The notes under the pieces: model-generated
Told to the model about the DNA's origin: nothing
Database searches by the model: none
Seen by the model: the letters and a program-made list of their open reading frames with translations, nothing else
Position numbers and translations under genes: made by a program
Assembly: GCA_020852755.1 (NCBI GenBank)
Contig: JADZAF010000034.1
Span: forward strand, 1 to 64,000
Direction: 5' to 3'
DNA: 64,000 bases
Source: Bryobacterales bacterium
GTDB lineage: Bacteria > Acidobacteriota > Terriglobia > Bryobacterales > Bryobacteraceae
Shown here: in pieces, positions 25,679 through 33,841 of the stretch
Layout: the number at the start of each line of letters is the position of its first letter
How positions within the stretch are numbered: the stretch's first letter is position 1

Positions 25679-27001
25679 ATGGCTTCCACTCACCAACGCG
25701 CGCACCGGACCGGCCGCGCCTGCGTTCTACTGGCGGTCCTGCTGCTTCCCGGCAGTGCGGTGGGCCGGCTGCGGGTAATTCAATCCGGGTTCCCGGACTC
25801 CGGCGAACCGCCGCCCGGCTGGACCACCTGGGCGGCCCGTCCGGAGATCGCCCCGCGCATGTTTCTCGACGCCACTCACTATCGGAAAGGACCGGCCTCC
25901 CTGGCCGTTTCGGGAAACAGCAACGCGGCGGCCTACGGCGGCTGGGAGTACGCCGCCGGCGGTGTCGAGCCGGGCAAGTGGTACCGGCTCCAAGCGTATT
26001 ACCGTGCCGAGGGCGTGCCTCAGGAACAGTTGCAGATCGTGGCGAGGCTGGACTGGCGCAGTGCCGGCGGGCGGGCCGGCCAGCCGGATTACGCCTGGAA
26101 GCTCCAGCGCGACGGCGAATGGCGACAGATCAGCCTGGAAGCCCCCGCTCCGGCGCGGGCGGTGTCCGTCAGGATCCAGTTGTACCTGGCCAATGCGCCC
26201 CAGGGCACCGTCTGGTGGGACGCGATCTCGCTGGAAGAAATCCCCGATCCGGGGCCCCGGACCGTCACCATCGCCTCCATCAACCTGCAGCCGCGCAACA
26301 CCGGGTCCGCCGAAAGCAGCGTCTCCCGCTTCCTGGAGACCGTCGATTCGAGTGTCACGCGGGCGGATCTCATTCTGCTTCCCGAAGGCATTACCGTTGT
26401 GGGCACGGGAAAAAAATACGCCGAGGTGGCGGAAACCATTCCCGGCCCCACGGTCTCCCGCCTGGCTGCCATGGCGCGCCGCAAGAACGCCTACATCGCG
26501 GCCGGCCTGTACGAGCGTGAGGGGATCGCCATCTACAACACCGCCGTACTGATCGGACGCAAGGGAGAACTGGTGGGGAAATACCGCAAGGTGTACCTGC
26601 CCCGTGAGGAGATCGAGGGCGGCCTGACTCCCGGCAACGACTACCCGGTCTTCCGCACCGATTTCGGAACCGTCGGTCTGATGATCTGCTGGGACGTGCA
26701 GTACACCGATCCGGCCCGAGAACTGGCGCGCCGCGGAGCCGAAATCCTGCTGCTGCCCATCTGGGGCGGCAACCTCGCGCTGGGCAAGGCCCGGGCCATC
26801 GAAAACCACGTTTTCCTGGTTTCCTCCGGATACGGCTACCCCACGCAGGTGCTGGATCCCAACGGCGAGATCCTGGCCCAGGCGGCGGAGCAGGGCAGGG
26901 CGGCCACGGCCACGATCGACCTCAACAAGCGCTACCTGGACGAATGGCTGGGAGACATGCGCGGCCGCTTCATGAAGGAACTGCGAACGGACCTGCGTTG
27001 A
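25679..27001 (+). CDS. exported carbon-nitrogen hydrolase with N-terminal carbohydrate-binding-like domain
   Basis: The 440-residue protein has a signal sequence (ACVLLAVLLLPGSAVG). A jelly-roll domain of CBM4/9 style follows (about 40-195; GPASLAVSGNSNAAAYGGWE, WYRLQAYYRAEGV, GTVWWDAISLEEI). A complete nitrilase-superfamily domain (about 200-435) ends it. The catalytic triad is visible as Glu in LLPEGITV, Lys in KYRKVYLPREE and Cys in MICWDVQY. The enzyme hydrolyses an amide or nitrile, probably outside the cytoplasm; the fusion suggests an amidated glycan or glycopeptide substrate, which is inference. Confidence 0.85.
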   Translation: MASTHQRAHRTGRACVLLAVLLLPGSAVGRLRVIQSGFPDSGEPPPGWTTWAARPEIAPRMFLDATHYRKGPASLAVSGNSNAAAYGGWEYAAGGVEPGKWYRLQAYYRAEGVPQEQLQIVARLDWRSAGGRAGQPDYAWKLQRDGEWRQISLEAPAPARAVSVRIQLYLANAPQGTVWWDAISLEEIPDPGPRTVTIASINLQPRNTGSAESSVSRFLETVDSSVTRADLILLPEGITVVGTGKKYAEVAETIPGPTVSRLAAMARRKNAYIAAGLYEREGIAIYNTAVLIGRKGELVGKYRKVYLPREEIEGGLTPGNDYPVFRTDFGTVGLMICWDVQYTDPARELARRGAEILLLPIWGGNLALGKARAIENHVFLVSSGYGYPTQVLDPNGEILAQAAEQGRAATATIDLNKRYLDEWLGDMRGRFMKELRTDLR

Positions 27002-27007
27002 GCCAGG

Positions 27008-27640
27008 TCAGCGGCCCGGGTCCAGGATCTCGCCCCAAATCACCTGGTAGGCCTCGATCTCCCCATCCAGGTTCCGGGCGCATCGCACGAACACCCGAAC
27101 GCTGTTGGTCAGCGCCGCGGCATCCACCACCGAGCCGCTCCGCAGATATCGCGTATCGGACCGCAGGAAGATGGTCTTATCGCCGTCCAGGCGGGTGCGC
27201 AGCACCAGCCTGTCGGGATTCAGCCGGCGAATCTCCCCGGCGAAGGTCAGGTGCCCGCGCGGCACGATGTCCTCGGTGGGGCTGCGGTAAGGCCGGGTCC
27301 GCCCGGTAGTCGAGGGCAGGAGCGGGCGCCGCCGGCTGGGGTCCACCACGTGAACGATGCGCGCGTAGCGCGTCCCCTCCGTGGAGCCGACATCCGACAG
27401 AATTTCCACGTGCTCGCCGGGCCGCACCGACGAGATGGAGATCCGCCTGCGCTCCCGCTCTACGTAAGTGCGCAGGTTGAAAGTGAAGCGGTAGCTGCGT
27501 TCTTCCGCGGTGCGGACCACCAGTTCGCCATCCGGCTGTCCCTCGCGGAGTTCCACCAGCGTGCCGCGCACGATGCCCAGCGGCGCCGGTTCCTGGGCGC
27601 ACAAGCAGACCGCCAGCGACAGCAAACCGCTCCAGCGCAT
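27008..27640 (-). CDS. exported protein of unknown function
   Basis: The 210-residue protein has a short signal peptide (LLSLAVCLCAQ). Two similar beta-rich halves are suggested: IVRGTLVELREGQPDGELVV then TFNLRTYVERERR, and later HLTFAGEIRRLNPDRLVLRT then IFLRSDTRYLRSG. Both pair a strand with a 'fixed value' strand, in the manner of DUF5666-like small beta barrels. No catalytic motif is seen. It converges on the nitrilase gene with 6 bp between the stop codons. A TATTGT -10-like site lies at 27659-27664 on the minus strand. Confidence 0.65.
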   Translation of the reverse strand: MRWSGLLSLAVCLCAQEPAPLGIVRGTLVELREGQPDGELVVRTAEERSYRFTFNLRTYVERERRRISISSVRPGEHVEILSDVGSTEGTRYARIVHVVDPSRRRPLLPSTTGRTRPYRSPTEDIVPRGHLTFAGEIRRLNPDRLVLRTRLDGDKTIFLRSDTRYLRSGSVVDAAALTNSVRVFVRCARNLDGEIEAYQVIWGEILDPGR

Positions 27641-27699
27641 ACCTCAACCCCGGCTTTCACAATAGCATTTCGCGCTCCAGCCGGCCGGGCCGCGTTTCC

Positions 27700-28542
27700 C
27701 TATTTCACGGTCGCATCGGCCGGCATTCGCAACTTCTCGTACAGTTTGCGCCGGCCCTCCTTGTCGCCTTTGGCGATGTCCCAGGCAATCTCGGCCACCC
27801 GGTCGAGATGCTGCCTGGGGACCACTACCACTCCATCTCCGTCGGCGACTACGAAATCGCCCGGCCGCACCAGCACGCCTCCCACGACGACCGGCCGGTT
27901 GACGGAAGCGGCTTCAATGCGGCCCGGGCGCGTTCCTCCGCCCTGGTAGCGGGAGTAAACCGGGATCTTCTGGATGATCAACTCGTCCGTGTCCCGGCAA
28001 TTCCCGTTGGTGATCACGCCCGTCATGCCGCGCGAGCGCCACCCCAGGGCGTTGTTCGATCCGATGAAACCGGTCTGCTCGCTGCCGTGCGCATCGATCA
28101 CCACTACGTGCCCCGGCTTGAGGATCCGGGAGAACAATTCCGGCGCGTAGGTGCGGTACCAGTGGCTGTGCCACTCGCGGAATTTCTCGTAGGACATCTG
28201 CCCCGCCGGGGGCCGGTTGGTGGGGACGTACTGATACGTCACGGCCACGCCGTAGACCCGGTGCGCCAGCTTCTCGGTCTGGTCGCGCCACAGCGGGCGG
28301 ATCGTCCTGTCCATGACGGTCTGGTCCTGAATCCCGACGGCCTGCAGGGCGTCCAGCACGTCGGTGACGCGCAGGCCTTCGAATTTCTTCACCAGCGGCA
28401 TGGGATCCTCGTCGGGGTCGAACTGGAACTGCATCAGTTCCGCCCCGCGGCGCAGTTGTCCGTCGCTCAGCTGCGGCGGTTTGTCCTGCGCGGGCAGCAG
28501 CCCGGCGGTCAACACTAACAGCATTCCCGTGTTTCGACTCAT
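27700..28542 (-). CDS. exported RraA-family (HMG aldolase-like) protein
   Basis: The 280-residue protein has a signal peptide (MLLVLTAGLLPAQ) in front of an RraA/HMG-aldolase fold. Conserved pieces are VVVIDAHGSEQTGFIGSNNA, the GMTGVITNGNCRDTDEL loop (Arg-Asp pair of the metal/pyruvate site) and PGDFVVADGDGVVVVP (Asp metal ligands). Cytoplasmic relatives are class II 4-hydroxy-4-methyl-2-oxoglutarate aldolases, oxaloacetate decarboxylases or RNase E inhibitors. With the Arg-Asp pair intact, a lyase is more likely than RNase regulation. It follows the PPC-domain gene by 4 bp, and both are predicted exported. Confidence 0.8.
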   Translation of the reverse strand: MSRNTGMLLVLTAGLLPAQDKPPQLSDGQLRRGAELMQFQFDPDEDPMPLVKKFEGLRVTDVLDALQAVGIQDQTVMDRTIRPLWRDQTEKLAHRVYGVAVTYQYVPTNRPPAGQMSYEKFREWHSHWYRTYAPELFSRILKPGHVVVIDAHGSEQTGFIGSNNALGWRSRGMTGVITNGNCRDTDELIIQKIPVYSRYQGGGTRPGRIEAASVNRPVVVGGVLVRPGDFVVADGDGVVVVPRQHLDRVAEIAWDIAKGDKEGRRKLYEKLRMPADATVK

Positions 28543-28546
28543 AACA

Positions 28547-29101
28547 TCACCGGTAAGTCTTGTCGTCCACCCGGCTCAGGTCGGTGTTGCTCCCGAACAC
28601 TCCGACCGTGACTACCGCGAATGTGAACACGTGGGTCCCCGCCTCCAGGTGCCCCCCGAAGGCGCGGTCGGCATCCGTCATGGTGAGATGCGCGTGTATC
28701 CTGCCGTTGATGATATACCCGTTCATGCTGACGATGTCGGCCGGCGCGCCGGGATCCTTCACGTAGATATTCTTCGACGGGAAGGTGCGGTTGCTGACCG
28801 AGTGAATGTGGTAGTTGCGCACCGATCCGGCGCCTGCCAGGATCACCGCGTTGCGGATATTGTGCTCTTTCACCATCCGCTCCAGTCCGGCCAGCAGGTC
28901 GGCCTGGTACTTGAAGCGCAGCACCAGCACACGCTCGAACTGCCCGCTGACGGCGTATACTTCGGGCACCTGGTCGCTGTTGGGCTTGGCGTCGTCTGCC
29001 GGCGTGGTGGGCTTGGTCACCTCCGTGCGGGTCTGCTGTCCGCCGGCGATGGCGCCGCCGAGGGCCAGCACGGCGAGAATCGCTTCCATCATCTTCCGCA
29101 T
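28547..29101 (-). CDS. exported PPC/DUF296-domain protein
   Basis: The 184-residue protein has an N-terminal signal sequence (AILAVLALGGAIAGG), a polar linker rich in Thr/Pro/Asp, and one PPC (DUF296) domain (about 55-180). Its family landmarks are ILAGAGSVRNYHIH, HAHLTMTDADRAFGGHLEAG (20 residues including the His cluster) and FTFAVVTVGVF. PPC domains form trimers and are usually cytoplasmic or fused to AT-hooks in plants; export is unusual. The His and Asp residues could bind a metal. The start is ATG 29101; longer frames upstream have no similarity. Confidence 0.78.
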   Translation of the reverse strand: MRKMMEAILAVLALGGAIAGGQQTRTEVTKPTTPADDAKPNSDQVPEVYAVSGQFERVLVLRFKYQADLLAGLERMVKEHNIRNAVILAGAGSVRNYHIHSVSNRTFPSKNIYVKDPGAPADIVSMNGYIINGRIHAHLTMTDADRAFGGHLEAGTHVFTFAVVTVGVFGSNTDLSRVDDKTYR

Positions 29102-29170
29102 GGCTGATCTCCTGTTCTGTGTCTGAAAAAGGATACAACGGCGCCGGGCCGGGGCGCCGTTGGCCCGTGC

Positions 29171-29176
29171 TACCCT
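29171..29176 (+). promoter_or_regulatory. extended -10 TGCTACCCT for ackA
   Basis: TACCCT preceded by TGC ends 6 nt before the ackA ATG, the spacing expected for a leaderless transcript. Confidence 0.4.
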
Positions 29177-29182
29177 AGCGCC

Positions 29183-30394
29183 ATGCGCATTCTGGTGCTC
29201 AACGCCGGCAGTTGGTCGCTCAAGTTCCAGCTGATCGAAACCGGCGCCGGACGGGTGATGGCCAAGGGCATCATTGAGGGTGTCGGGCGGGAGGAATCGA
29301 CCGCTGCCTACGAAAGCTGGCGCGGCATCCGCAAGCGCTTCTCCATCGCCGTGGCCGACTACACCCAGGCCGCCGGAACGGTGCTGGCCTGCCTGACCGA
29401 TCCCACCGACGGGGTCCTCGAATCCGCCGCGGGCATCGAGGGTGTGGGCCATCGCATCGTGCATGGCGGCGAGCACCTGGCCGAATCGACCCTGCTCGAC
29501 GATTCCGCCCTGCGGCTGATCGCCGCCTGCTCGCCCCTGGCCCCGCTCCATAATCCGCTGGGGCTGGAAGGCATACAGGCCGCCCGCTGCCTGCTGCCCG
29601 GAGTGCCGCAGGTGGCTGTGTTCGACACCTCCTTCCACCAGAGCATGCCCTCCCGGGCCTATCTTTACGGCCTGCCCTACTCGTACTACACCAGCCACCG
29701 CATCCGCCGTTACGGATTCCACGGCACGTCGCATCGCTACGTCTCGGAGCGCTTCGCGGAGATTCACAACGCGGAACCGGAGTCCTTCAAGCTGATTTCC
29801 TGCCATCTGGGCAACGGCTGCTCGCTCTGCGCCATCGACCGCGGCCGCTCGGTGGATACTTCCATGGGCTTCACCCCGCTGGAAGGCCTGGTGATGGGCA
29901 CGCGCTGCGGAGACCTGGACCCGGCGGTGGTCTTCCACCTTCTGGAGAGGGAGGGCCTGCGGGTCGAAGAGGTCGATTCGCTGCTCAACCGGCACAGCGG
30001 ACTGCTGGGCCTTTCCGGCGTAACCAACGACGTGCGCGAATTGCTGCACCTTCGTTCCCAGGGCCATCCCCGTGCGCGGCTGGCGCTGGAGGTCTTCTGC
30101 TACCGGGTGAAGAAGTATATCGGGGCCTTCTTCGCGGTCCTGGACGGAGCGCACGCCATCATCTTCACCGGCGGAATCGGGGAGAATGCCTTCGCCCTGC
30201 GCGCGGAGATCTGCGACTCGCTCTCTTCATTCGGAGTGGAGCTCGATCCCGCCAGGAACGAAGCCGCCGCGGGAGTGGAGGCCGAAATCAGCTCTCCCGG
30301 CGCGCGCACCCGGGTGTGGGTGATCCCGACCGACGAAAGCCTGCTGATCGCGCGCGACGCGGAGCGCACGATCAGGCAGGCCCGGGGCGCATAG
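29183..30394 (+). CDS. ackA: acetate kinase
   Basis: The 403-residue ASKHA enzyme opens with LVLNAGSWSLKFQL (the family norm is N-x-G-S-S-S, so one Ser is Trp here). It contains GHRIVHGGE, FDTSFHQSMP, FHGTSHRYVSERF, MGFTPLEGLVMGTRCGDLDP and the C-terminal FTGGIGENAFALR. It interconverts acetate plus ATP with acetyl phosphate plus ADP. No phosphotransacetylase is beside it. The Ser-to-Trp change near the N-terminal beta-hairpin is unusual but the catalytic Asn, Arg, Asp and Glu motifs look intact. It converges on the TPR gene, with 6 bp between stop codons. Confidence 0.93.
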   Translation: MRILVLNAGSWSLKFQLIETGAGRVMAKGIIEGVGREESTAAYESWRGIRKRFSIAVADYTQAAGTVLACLTDPTDGVLESAAGIEGVGHRIVHGGEHLAESTLLDDSALRLIAACSPLAPLHNPLGLEGIQAARCLLPGVPQVAVFDTSFHQSMPSRAYLYGLPYSYYTSHRIRRYGFHGTSHRYVSERFAEIHNAEPESFKLISCHLGNGCSLCAIDRGRSVDTSMGFTPLEGLVMGTRCGDLDPAVVFHLLEREGLRVEEVDSLLNRHSGLLGLSGVTNDVRELLHLRSQGHPRARLALEVFCYRVKKYIGAFFAVLDGAHAIIFTGGIGENAFALRAEICDSLSSFGVELDPARNEAAAGVEAEISSPGARTRVWVIPTDESLLIARDAERTIRQARGA

Positions 30395-30400
30395 CCGGAC

Positions 30401-31384
30401 TCAATCGCCCCGGTGTTGCAGTTGAGCCAGCCAGGCCTGGACTTCGGGCTGTTCCTCGCTTGGGGCCGTCGCCAGGTACTTTTGCAGCTCCTCGCGCGCC
30501 CGTTCCGGGTTGCCTTGCCGGGCCAGCAGCCGCGCCATCATCACCCGCGCACGGGGGATCTCGGCGGCCACCCGTTCCAGATGCTCCATGGCCTCGGCCG
30601 GCTCCTTCTGCTGCTCCACCAGGGACACGGCCAGGGCATACCGCGCGCGGGTGTTGGAGGGATCCAGTTCCAGGGCGCGGCGCGCGGCCCGTTCCGCGTC
30701 TTCGTTGCGCTTGAGCAGCAACAGCGCGGCCGAGGCGTTGGCTTGCGGAATGCTGGCGCCGGGATCCAGATCGCAGGCTTTCTCGAAGTGCGTGAGCGCG
30801 GCTTCGAACTGGTTCTGCTGCAGATAGCGCGAGCCCAGGTTGTTGTGCGCCTCCATGTAGGCGGGGTCGATCTCCAGCGCTCTTGCCAGGTGCTGGATGG
30901 ACGCTTGTACGTCGCCTTTCTCGTGAGCCTCCTCGGCGCGCTTGAATTCCTTCTTGGCCTTCGAGGGCACCTTGTGCGCCAGCCGCTTCACCGACACGGT
31001 GCCCGTCCCCGGATCCTCTTTCCGGCTCCGGGGAAGCCGGATGACGACCTCGCTGAAGTTGGGCCCCACGGTGACAAACTCGCGGTGGATCACCCGCCCG
31101 TTGAAGCCGGTGACGGCCAGCACATACTGGCCGGCCGGAATACCGTTGATCTGGAAAGAGCCAGTGGGGTCCACCGGAGCGCTGCCGGCGCCCGCCATGA
31201 CGCTGGAGCCCTGTAACTCGACCGTCAGGCCCGTGCCCATCGGTTCCTCGCTCTGCAGGGTCCCCCGCAAAGTGCAGGTGGATTCCATGCCTGGCCTCTG
31301 CGCGGCTGCCGCCGCGGCAAGCATTGTCAGTATTGCCAGAAGCCGGCACACGTATCCCGTTCGGATTATGCAAGTGGTTTTCAT
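30401..31384 (-). CDS. exported TPR protein with carboxypeptidase-regulatory-like domain
   Basis: The 327-residue protein has a signal peptide (LLAILTMLAAAAAAQ). A beta-sandwich domain follows (about 35-115; TGSFQINGIPAGQYVLAVTG is the typical CarboxypepD_reg pattern), then a charged linker (KKEFKRAEEAHEKGD). TPR repeats run from about 150 to the end (ASIQHLARALEIDPAYMEAH, FEAALTHFEKACDLDPGA, AERAARRALELDPSNTRARY). It is a likely periplasmic scaffold. The partner is unknown and the gene appears to stand alone. Confidence 0.8.
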   Translation of the reverse strand: MKTTCIIRTGYVCRLLAILTMLAAAAAAQRPGMESTCTLRGTLQSEEPMGTGLTVELQGSSVMAGAGSAPVDPTGSFQINGIPAGQYVLAVTGFNGRVIHREFVTVGPNFSEVVIRLPRSRKEDPGTGTVSVKRLAHKVPSKAKKEFKRAEEAHEKGDVQASIQHLARALEIDPAYMEAHNNLGSRYLQQNQFEAALTHFEKACDLDPGASIPQANASAALLLLKRNEDAERAARRALELDPSNTRARYALAVSLVEQQKEPAEAMEHLERVAAEIPRARVMMARLLARQGNPERAREELQKYLATAPSEEQPEVQAWLAQLQHRGD

Positions 31385-31741
31385 TTGACCGTTACTGCCA
31401 ACTGAAGCGTTGCTGTCGGGGCTCGATCGGAAGCCCGCTTCAGGGCGTGCAGATGCGAGTCCAATCGGGACTCCGGCCGGCGAAGTTGAGTGAGGGGGTG
31501 AACAGCGCGGGCCGCCCCGGTGAAGAAGTTCTCCGGGAGGCGGGTGGATTCCGCCCGCTTCAGTGGACCGGCGGGAAGCCGGGCGCGGGCCGCCCGCCTT
31601 CCTTCCGGGATGACGTGTAATTCTTGCCCGCCCGATTCAATGCAGCCAGGAGGAGGCTGGGGGGGCGCCTTCCGGATGGGGATACAGCGTCGCGGGCGGC
31701 TACTCCCGGGTCATACCCGATGGAGCGCCGCCCGGCAAATT
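31385..31741. other. 357-bp gene-free, hairpin-rich GC stretch
   Basis: No convincing coding frame. Several short stems are visible: GAGTCC-aatcg-GGACTC (31457-31473) and CGGGCG-cgggc-CGCCCG around 31581-31597. The 13-mer GCGCGGGCCGCCC occurs twice, near 31505 and 31584. It could hold terminators for the flanking minus-strand gene or a structured RNA; nothing is recognised. Confidence 0.35.
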
Positions 31742-32269
31742 CTAATCGGCCTTCCTCCGCTCTCGCCTGCGGCGGCCGAACGCCAATCCCGCCAGGCCCA
31801 GGCCCAGCAGCGTCAGCGTTCCGGGCTCGGGAACCAGGTCGGCGCGGATCTCCCCGCCCTGAAACTCGGATGTGTGCACATTGATATAGCCGCGGTAGTT
31901 CATCAGGGCGGCGATGATGCCGGGATCCACACCCGTGAAAACGGCCGAGAAAGTTCCGCTGGTCGTCCCGGTCACGAACCCCGCCGGGATGAACGGAAGC
32001 ACGGCCGGCGAGTTGACCCCGGGGCCGTTGCAGCAGTGGATGTGCGCGTTGGTGGTGGGCGCCACCAGCCCGCCGTAGGTCAGATCCACCGAGACCGAAT
32101 TCGCTACGTCGTCGATCATTACCAGGGCCGAACCGGTCCCCGGCGAAGCGTTGGCCGGCACTTCCTGCGATCCCGTCAGGGTGACGTTGAACCAGATGGT
32201 CCCGGCCTGAAGAAGCGGCGCTGAGCAGATTGCAGCGGCCGCGAGCAGAAGCAAGCTCACACGTTTCAT
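31742..32269 (-). CDS. CHRD domain protein with PEP-CTERM sorting signal
   Basis: The 175-residue protein has a signal peptide (LLLLAAAAICSAPLLQA) and one CHRD domain (about 25-145). Its landmarks are VTLTGSQEVPANASPGTG, NAHIHCCNGPG and GYINVHTSEFQGGEIRADL. A PEP-CTERM tail closes it: VPEPGTLTLLGLGLAGLAF and a basic end RRRRERRKAD. Exosortase-type systems recognise such tails and cut them during export (family knowledge); no exosortase gene is in the window. CHRD domains are found in extracellular proteins, function unknown. The start is ATG 32269. Confidence 0.92.
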   Translation of the reverse strand: MKRVSLLLLAAAAICSAPLLQAGTIWFNVTLTGSQEVPANASPGTGSALVMIDDVANSVSVDLTYGGLVAPTTNAHIHCCNGPGVNSPAVLPFIPAGFVTGTTSGTFSAVFTGVDPGIIAALMNYRGYINVHTSEFQGGEIRADLVPEPGTLTLLGLGLAGLAFGRRRRERRKAD

Positions 32270-32355
32270 GCGATACCCCTCCGATGGATGGTCGTAGAGT
32301 ACCACGGCCTGAACTGCGGGATTTTTTAACTTTTTCGCTTGCGGCATGGCAAGCG

Positions 32356-32396
32356 TGAAAAAGAGAACACCTGCCGCGCCGCCGCCTAACGCGCGG
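32356..32396 (-). terminator. intrinsic terminator of the rpmI-rplT-zapBA run
   Basis: On the minus strand CCGCGC (32396-32391) pairs with GCGCGG (32379-32374) around an 11-nt loop and is followed by a T-rich TGTTCTCTTTTTC, 13 bp after the zapA stop. Confidence 0.5.
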
Positions 32397-32408
32397 GACG
32401 CCGCGGAA

Positions 32409-32720
32409 TCACTGGGGCGGCTCGGCCGCTTCCAGCGCCTGCTCGAGCAGAACGGCGAACTCGCCGGACTTCTGGTCGATGCGGGCCCGCAGGCGGCTCA
32501 GGTCGCGCTCCAGGCCGCGGAGCTGGTCGGCGAGGTGCAGGCACGCCAGCAGCGCCACCCGGAGACTGTCCGCGCTCGGGGCCCTCCGGGCGATGGATTC
32601 CAGCAACTCATCCACACTATGCGCCAGCGCTTCCACCTCGGCCGTGTCTCCGGACGCGAGGAGGGTCAGGTTCTGCCCCAGTATGGTGACCCGAACCTGG
32701 CGCTTGGAGCTGCCTTCCAC
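32409..32720 (-). CDS. zapA: cell division protein ZapA
   Basis: The 103-residue protein has the short N-terminal ZapA globular domain (QVRVTILGQNLTLLASGDTA, then VEALAHSVDELLESIA) followed by a long Leu-heptad helix (LRVALLACLHLADQLRGLER and on to the end). ZapA binds and cross-links FtsZ filaments. The start GTG 32720 has GGAGG five nt upstream; a TTG at 32738, overlapping the stop of the upstream gene as TTGA, is the alternative. It is the last gene after rpmI, rplT and the coiled-coil gene. Confidence 0.85.
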   Translation of the reverse strand: MEGSSKRQVRVTILGQNLTLLASGDTAEVEALAHSVDELLESIARRAPSADSLRVALLACLHLADQLRGLERDLSRLRARIDQKSGEFAVLLEQALEAAEPPQ

Positions 32721-32734
32721 AATGACCTCCGCGG

Positions 32735-32998
32735 TCAATCAGCGGTCAGTTGATTGATCTGGCTGAGCAGTTTCTCGATGCGGCCCCGAACCTGCTTCCT
32801 CTCGGCCCGAAGCGCCTCCAGCTCTTCGGACATCTTCTGTGCCTGCGAGCGGGCTTCGGCAGCCTCGCGCTGGGCGGACTGCTTCTCCCGCAAGAGGGCC
32901 TCTTTCTCCTCGCGCAGCTGGGCCACGAGTTGAACGGTCCGGTGGATGCGGTCTTCTAAGCTGCGGAGAGAGTCCGTTTCCTGTTCGAGCAGTTCCAT
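32735..32998 (-). CDS. coiled-coil protein, ZapB-like
   Basis: The 87-residue protein is almost entirely one coiled coil: SLEDRIHRTVQLVAQLREEK, REAAEARSQAQKMSEELEAL, RGRIEKLLSQINQLTAD. Length and position directly before zapA fit a ZapB-type partner in Z-ring assembly, but coiled coils carry little family signal. The ATG overlaps the rplT stop (TGATG) and its stop overlaps an alternative zapA start, so these genes are translationally linked. Confidence 0.72.
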   Translation of the reverse strand: MELLEQETDSLRSLEDRIHRTVQLVAQLREEKEALLREKQSAQREAAEARSQAQKMSEELEALRAERKQVRGRIEKLLSQINQLTAD

Positions 32999-33366
32999 CA
33001 GCTCCCCTGCGCCGCCAGAGCCGCCTTGGCCTTCTCGGCCAGCTGGCGGAACGCGGCCTCGTCTTGCACGGCCAGTTCGGCCAGCACCTTGCGATCCAGC
33101 GGGATGCTCGCCATCTTCAACCCGTGCATGAACTTGCTGTACGACATGCCCGCTGCGCGACAGGCGGCGCCGATGCGCACAATCCACAGCGAGCGGAAAT
33201 CCCGCTTCTTCAACCGGCGGCCCACGTAGGCGTGGCGCAGGCTGCGCTCCACGGCCTCCTGGGCGGCGCGATGAAGTTTACTCTTGGTTAGAAAGAAGCC
33301 GGAAGCCAGACGAAGCGTCTTCCGGCGTGATGCTCTGCGCTTGGTACCGCGTTTGACTCGTGGCAC
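32998..33366 (-). CDS. rplT: 50S ribosomal protein L20
   Basis: The 122-residue protein starts [20 protein letters not shown] and contains the L20 signature [20 protein letters not shown] and [14 protein letters not shown] [11 protein letters not shown]. It binds 23S rRNA early in large-subunit assembly and often represses its own operon through the mRNA leader. It follows rpmI by 83 bp. infC, the usual first gene of this cluster, is not upstream here. Confidence 0.96.
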   Translation of the reverse strand: MPRVKRGTKRRASRRKTLRLASGFFLTKSKLHRAAQEAVERSLRHAYVGRRLKKRDFRSLWIVRIGAACRAAGMSYSKFMHGLKMASIPLDRKVLAELAVQDEAAFRQLAEKAKAALAAQGS

Positions 33367-33449
33367 GTTTCACTCCTTGTTGCTGGACGATTTGTGGCGG
33401 CTCGGGCACGTGCCTCGCGCTCCGTCCGCACACTCGGCCCCACCCTTAC

Positions 33450-33644
33450 TCAGTTGGGGAGCATCGCAAGCAGTTTGGGCTGGTCGGCCGGGGAAGCCGC
33501 CACCCCCTGCCGTAGGTTCCTCTTGCGCTTGGGCGCCTTCGAGGTCAGAATGTGCCGGGCAAAGGCGTGGCGTCGCATGACTTTGCCGCTGCCGGTCTTC
33601 TTAAACCGCTTGGACGCACCTTTATGGGTCTTCAACTTCGGCAT
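33450..33644 (-). CDS. rpmI: 50S ribosomal protein L35
   Basis: The 64-residue protein is typical of L35: [20 protein letters not shown] then [20 protein letters not shown]. It is a component of the large ribosomal subunit. The ATG at 33644 is followed by the canonical PKLKTH; longer in-frame extension upstream is not L35-like. It is the first gene of the run, with its own extended -10 promoter and a leader of about 36 nt. Confidence 0.96.
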   Translation of the reverse strand: MPKLKTHKGASKRFKKTGSGKVMRRHAFARHILTSKAPKRKRNLRQGVAASPADQPKLLAMLPN

Positions 33645-33685
33645 ACAGAAATGTCCCTGGACTTGGAAAACAGGAAGACCTTCGT

Positions 33686-33694
33686 ATTGTAGCA
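33686..33694 (-). promoter_or_regulatory. extended -10 TGCTACAAT for rpmI-rplT
   Basis: Minus-strand TGC-TACAAT is an extended -10 with no good -35. It shows that the ribosomal pair has a promoter of its own rather than depending on infC. Confidence 0.5.
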
Positions 33695-33816
33695 CGGGCC
33701 AAACTGCTTCCGCGCACGAGGTCGCGCTGTGACCGCAATCACTGCCCCTGCCGGGCGCGGCCTTCTATGATCTTAGCAGTTTGCCGAAAGCGGATGCCTG
33801 ATCCGTTCTGGCCTAC

Positions 33817-33822
33817 TACAAT
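33817..33822 (+). promoter_or_regulatory. -10 element TACAAT for the hemerythrin gene
   Basis: TACAAT ends 19 nt before ATG 33842, with a GAGAGG-type ribosome site between. It is divergent from the rpmI promoter. Confidence 0.4.
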
Positions 33823-33841
33823 TGAAGAAGAGAGGGATTCA

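Noticed and set aside
24500..25705. Open frame extending ugd upstream across mdh
   Set aside because: It is antisense to mdh and lacks family similarity; the NAD-binding motif begins at ATG 24499.
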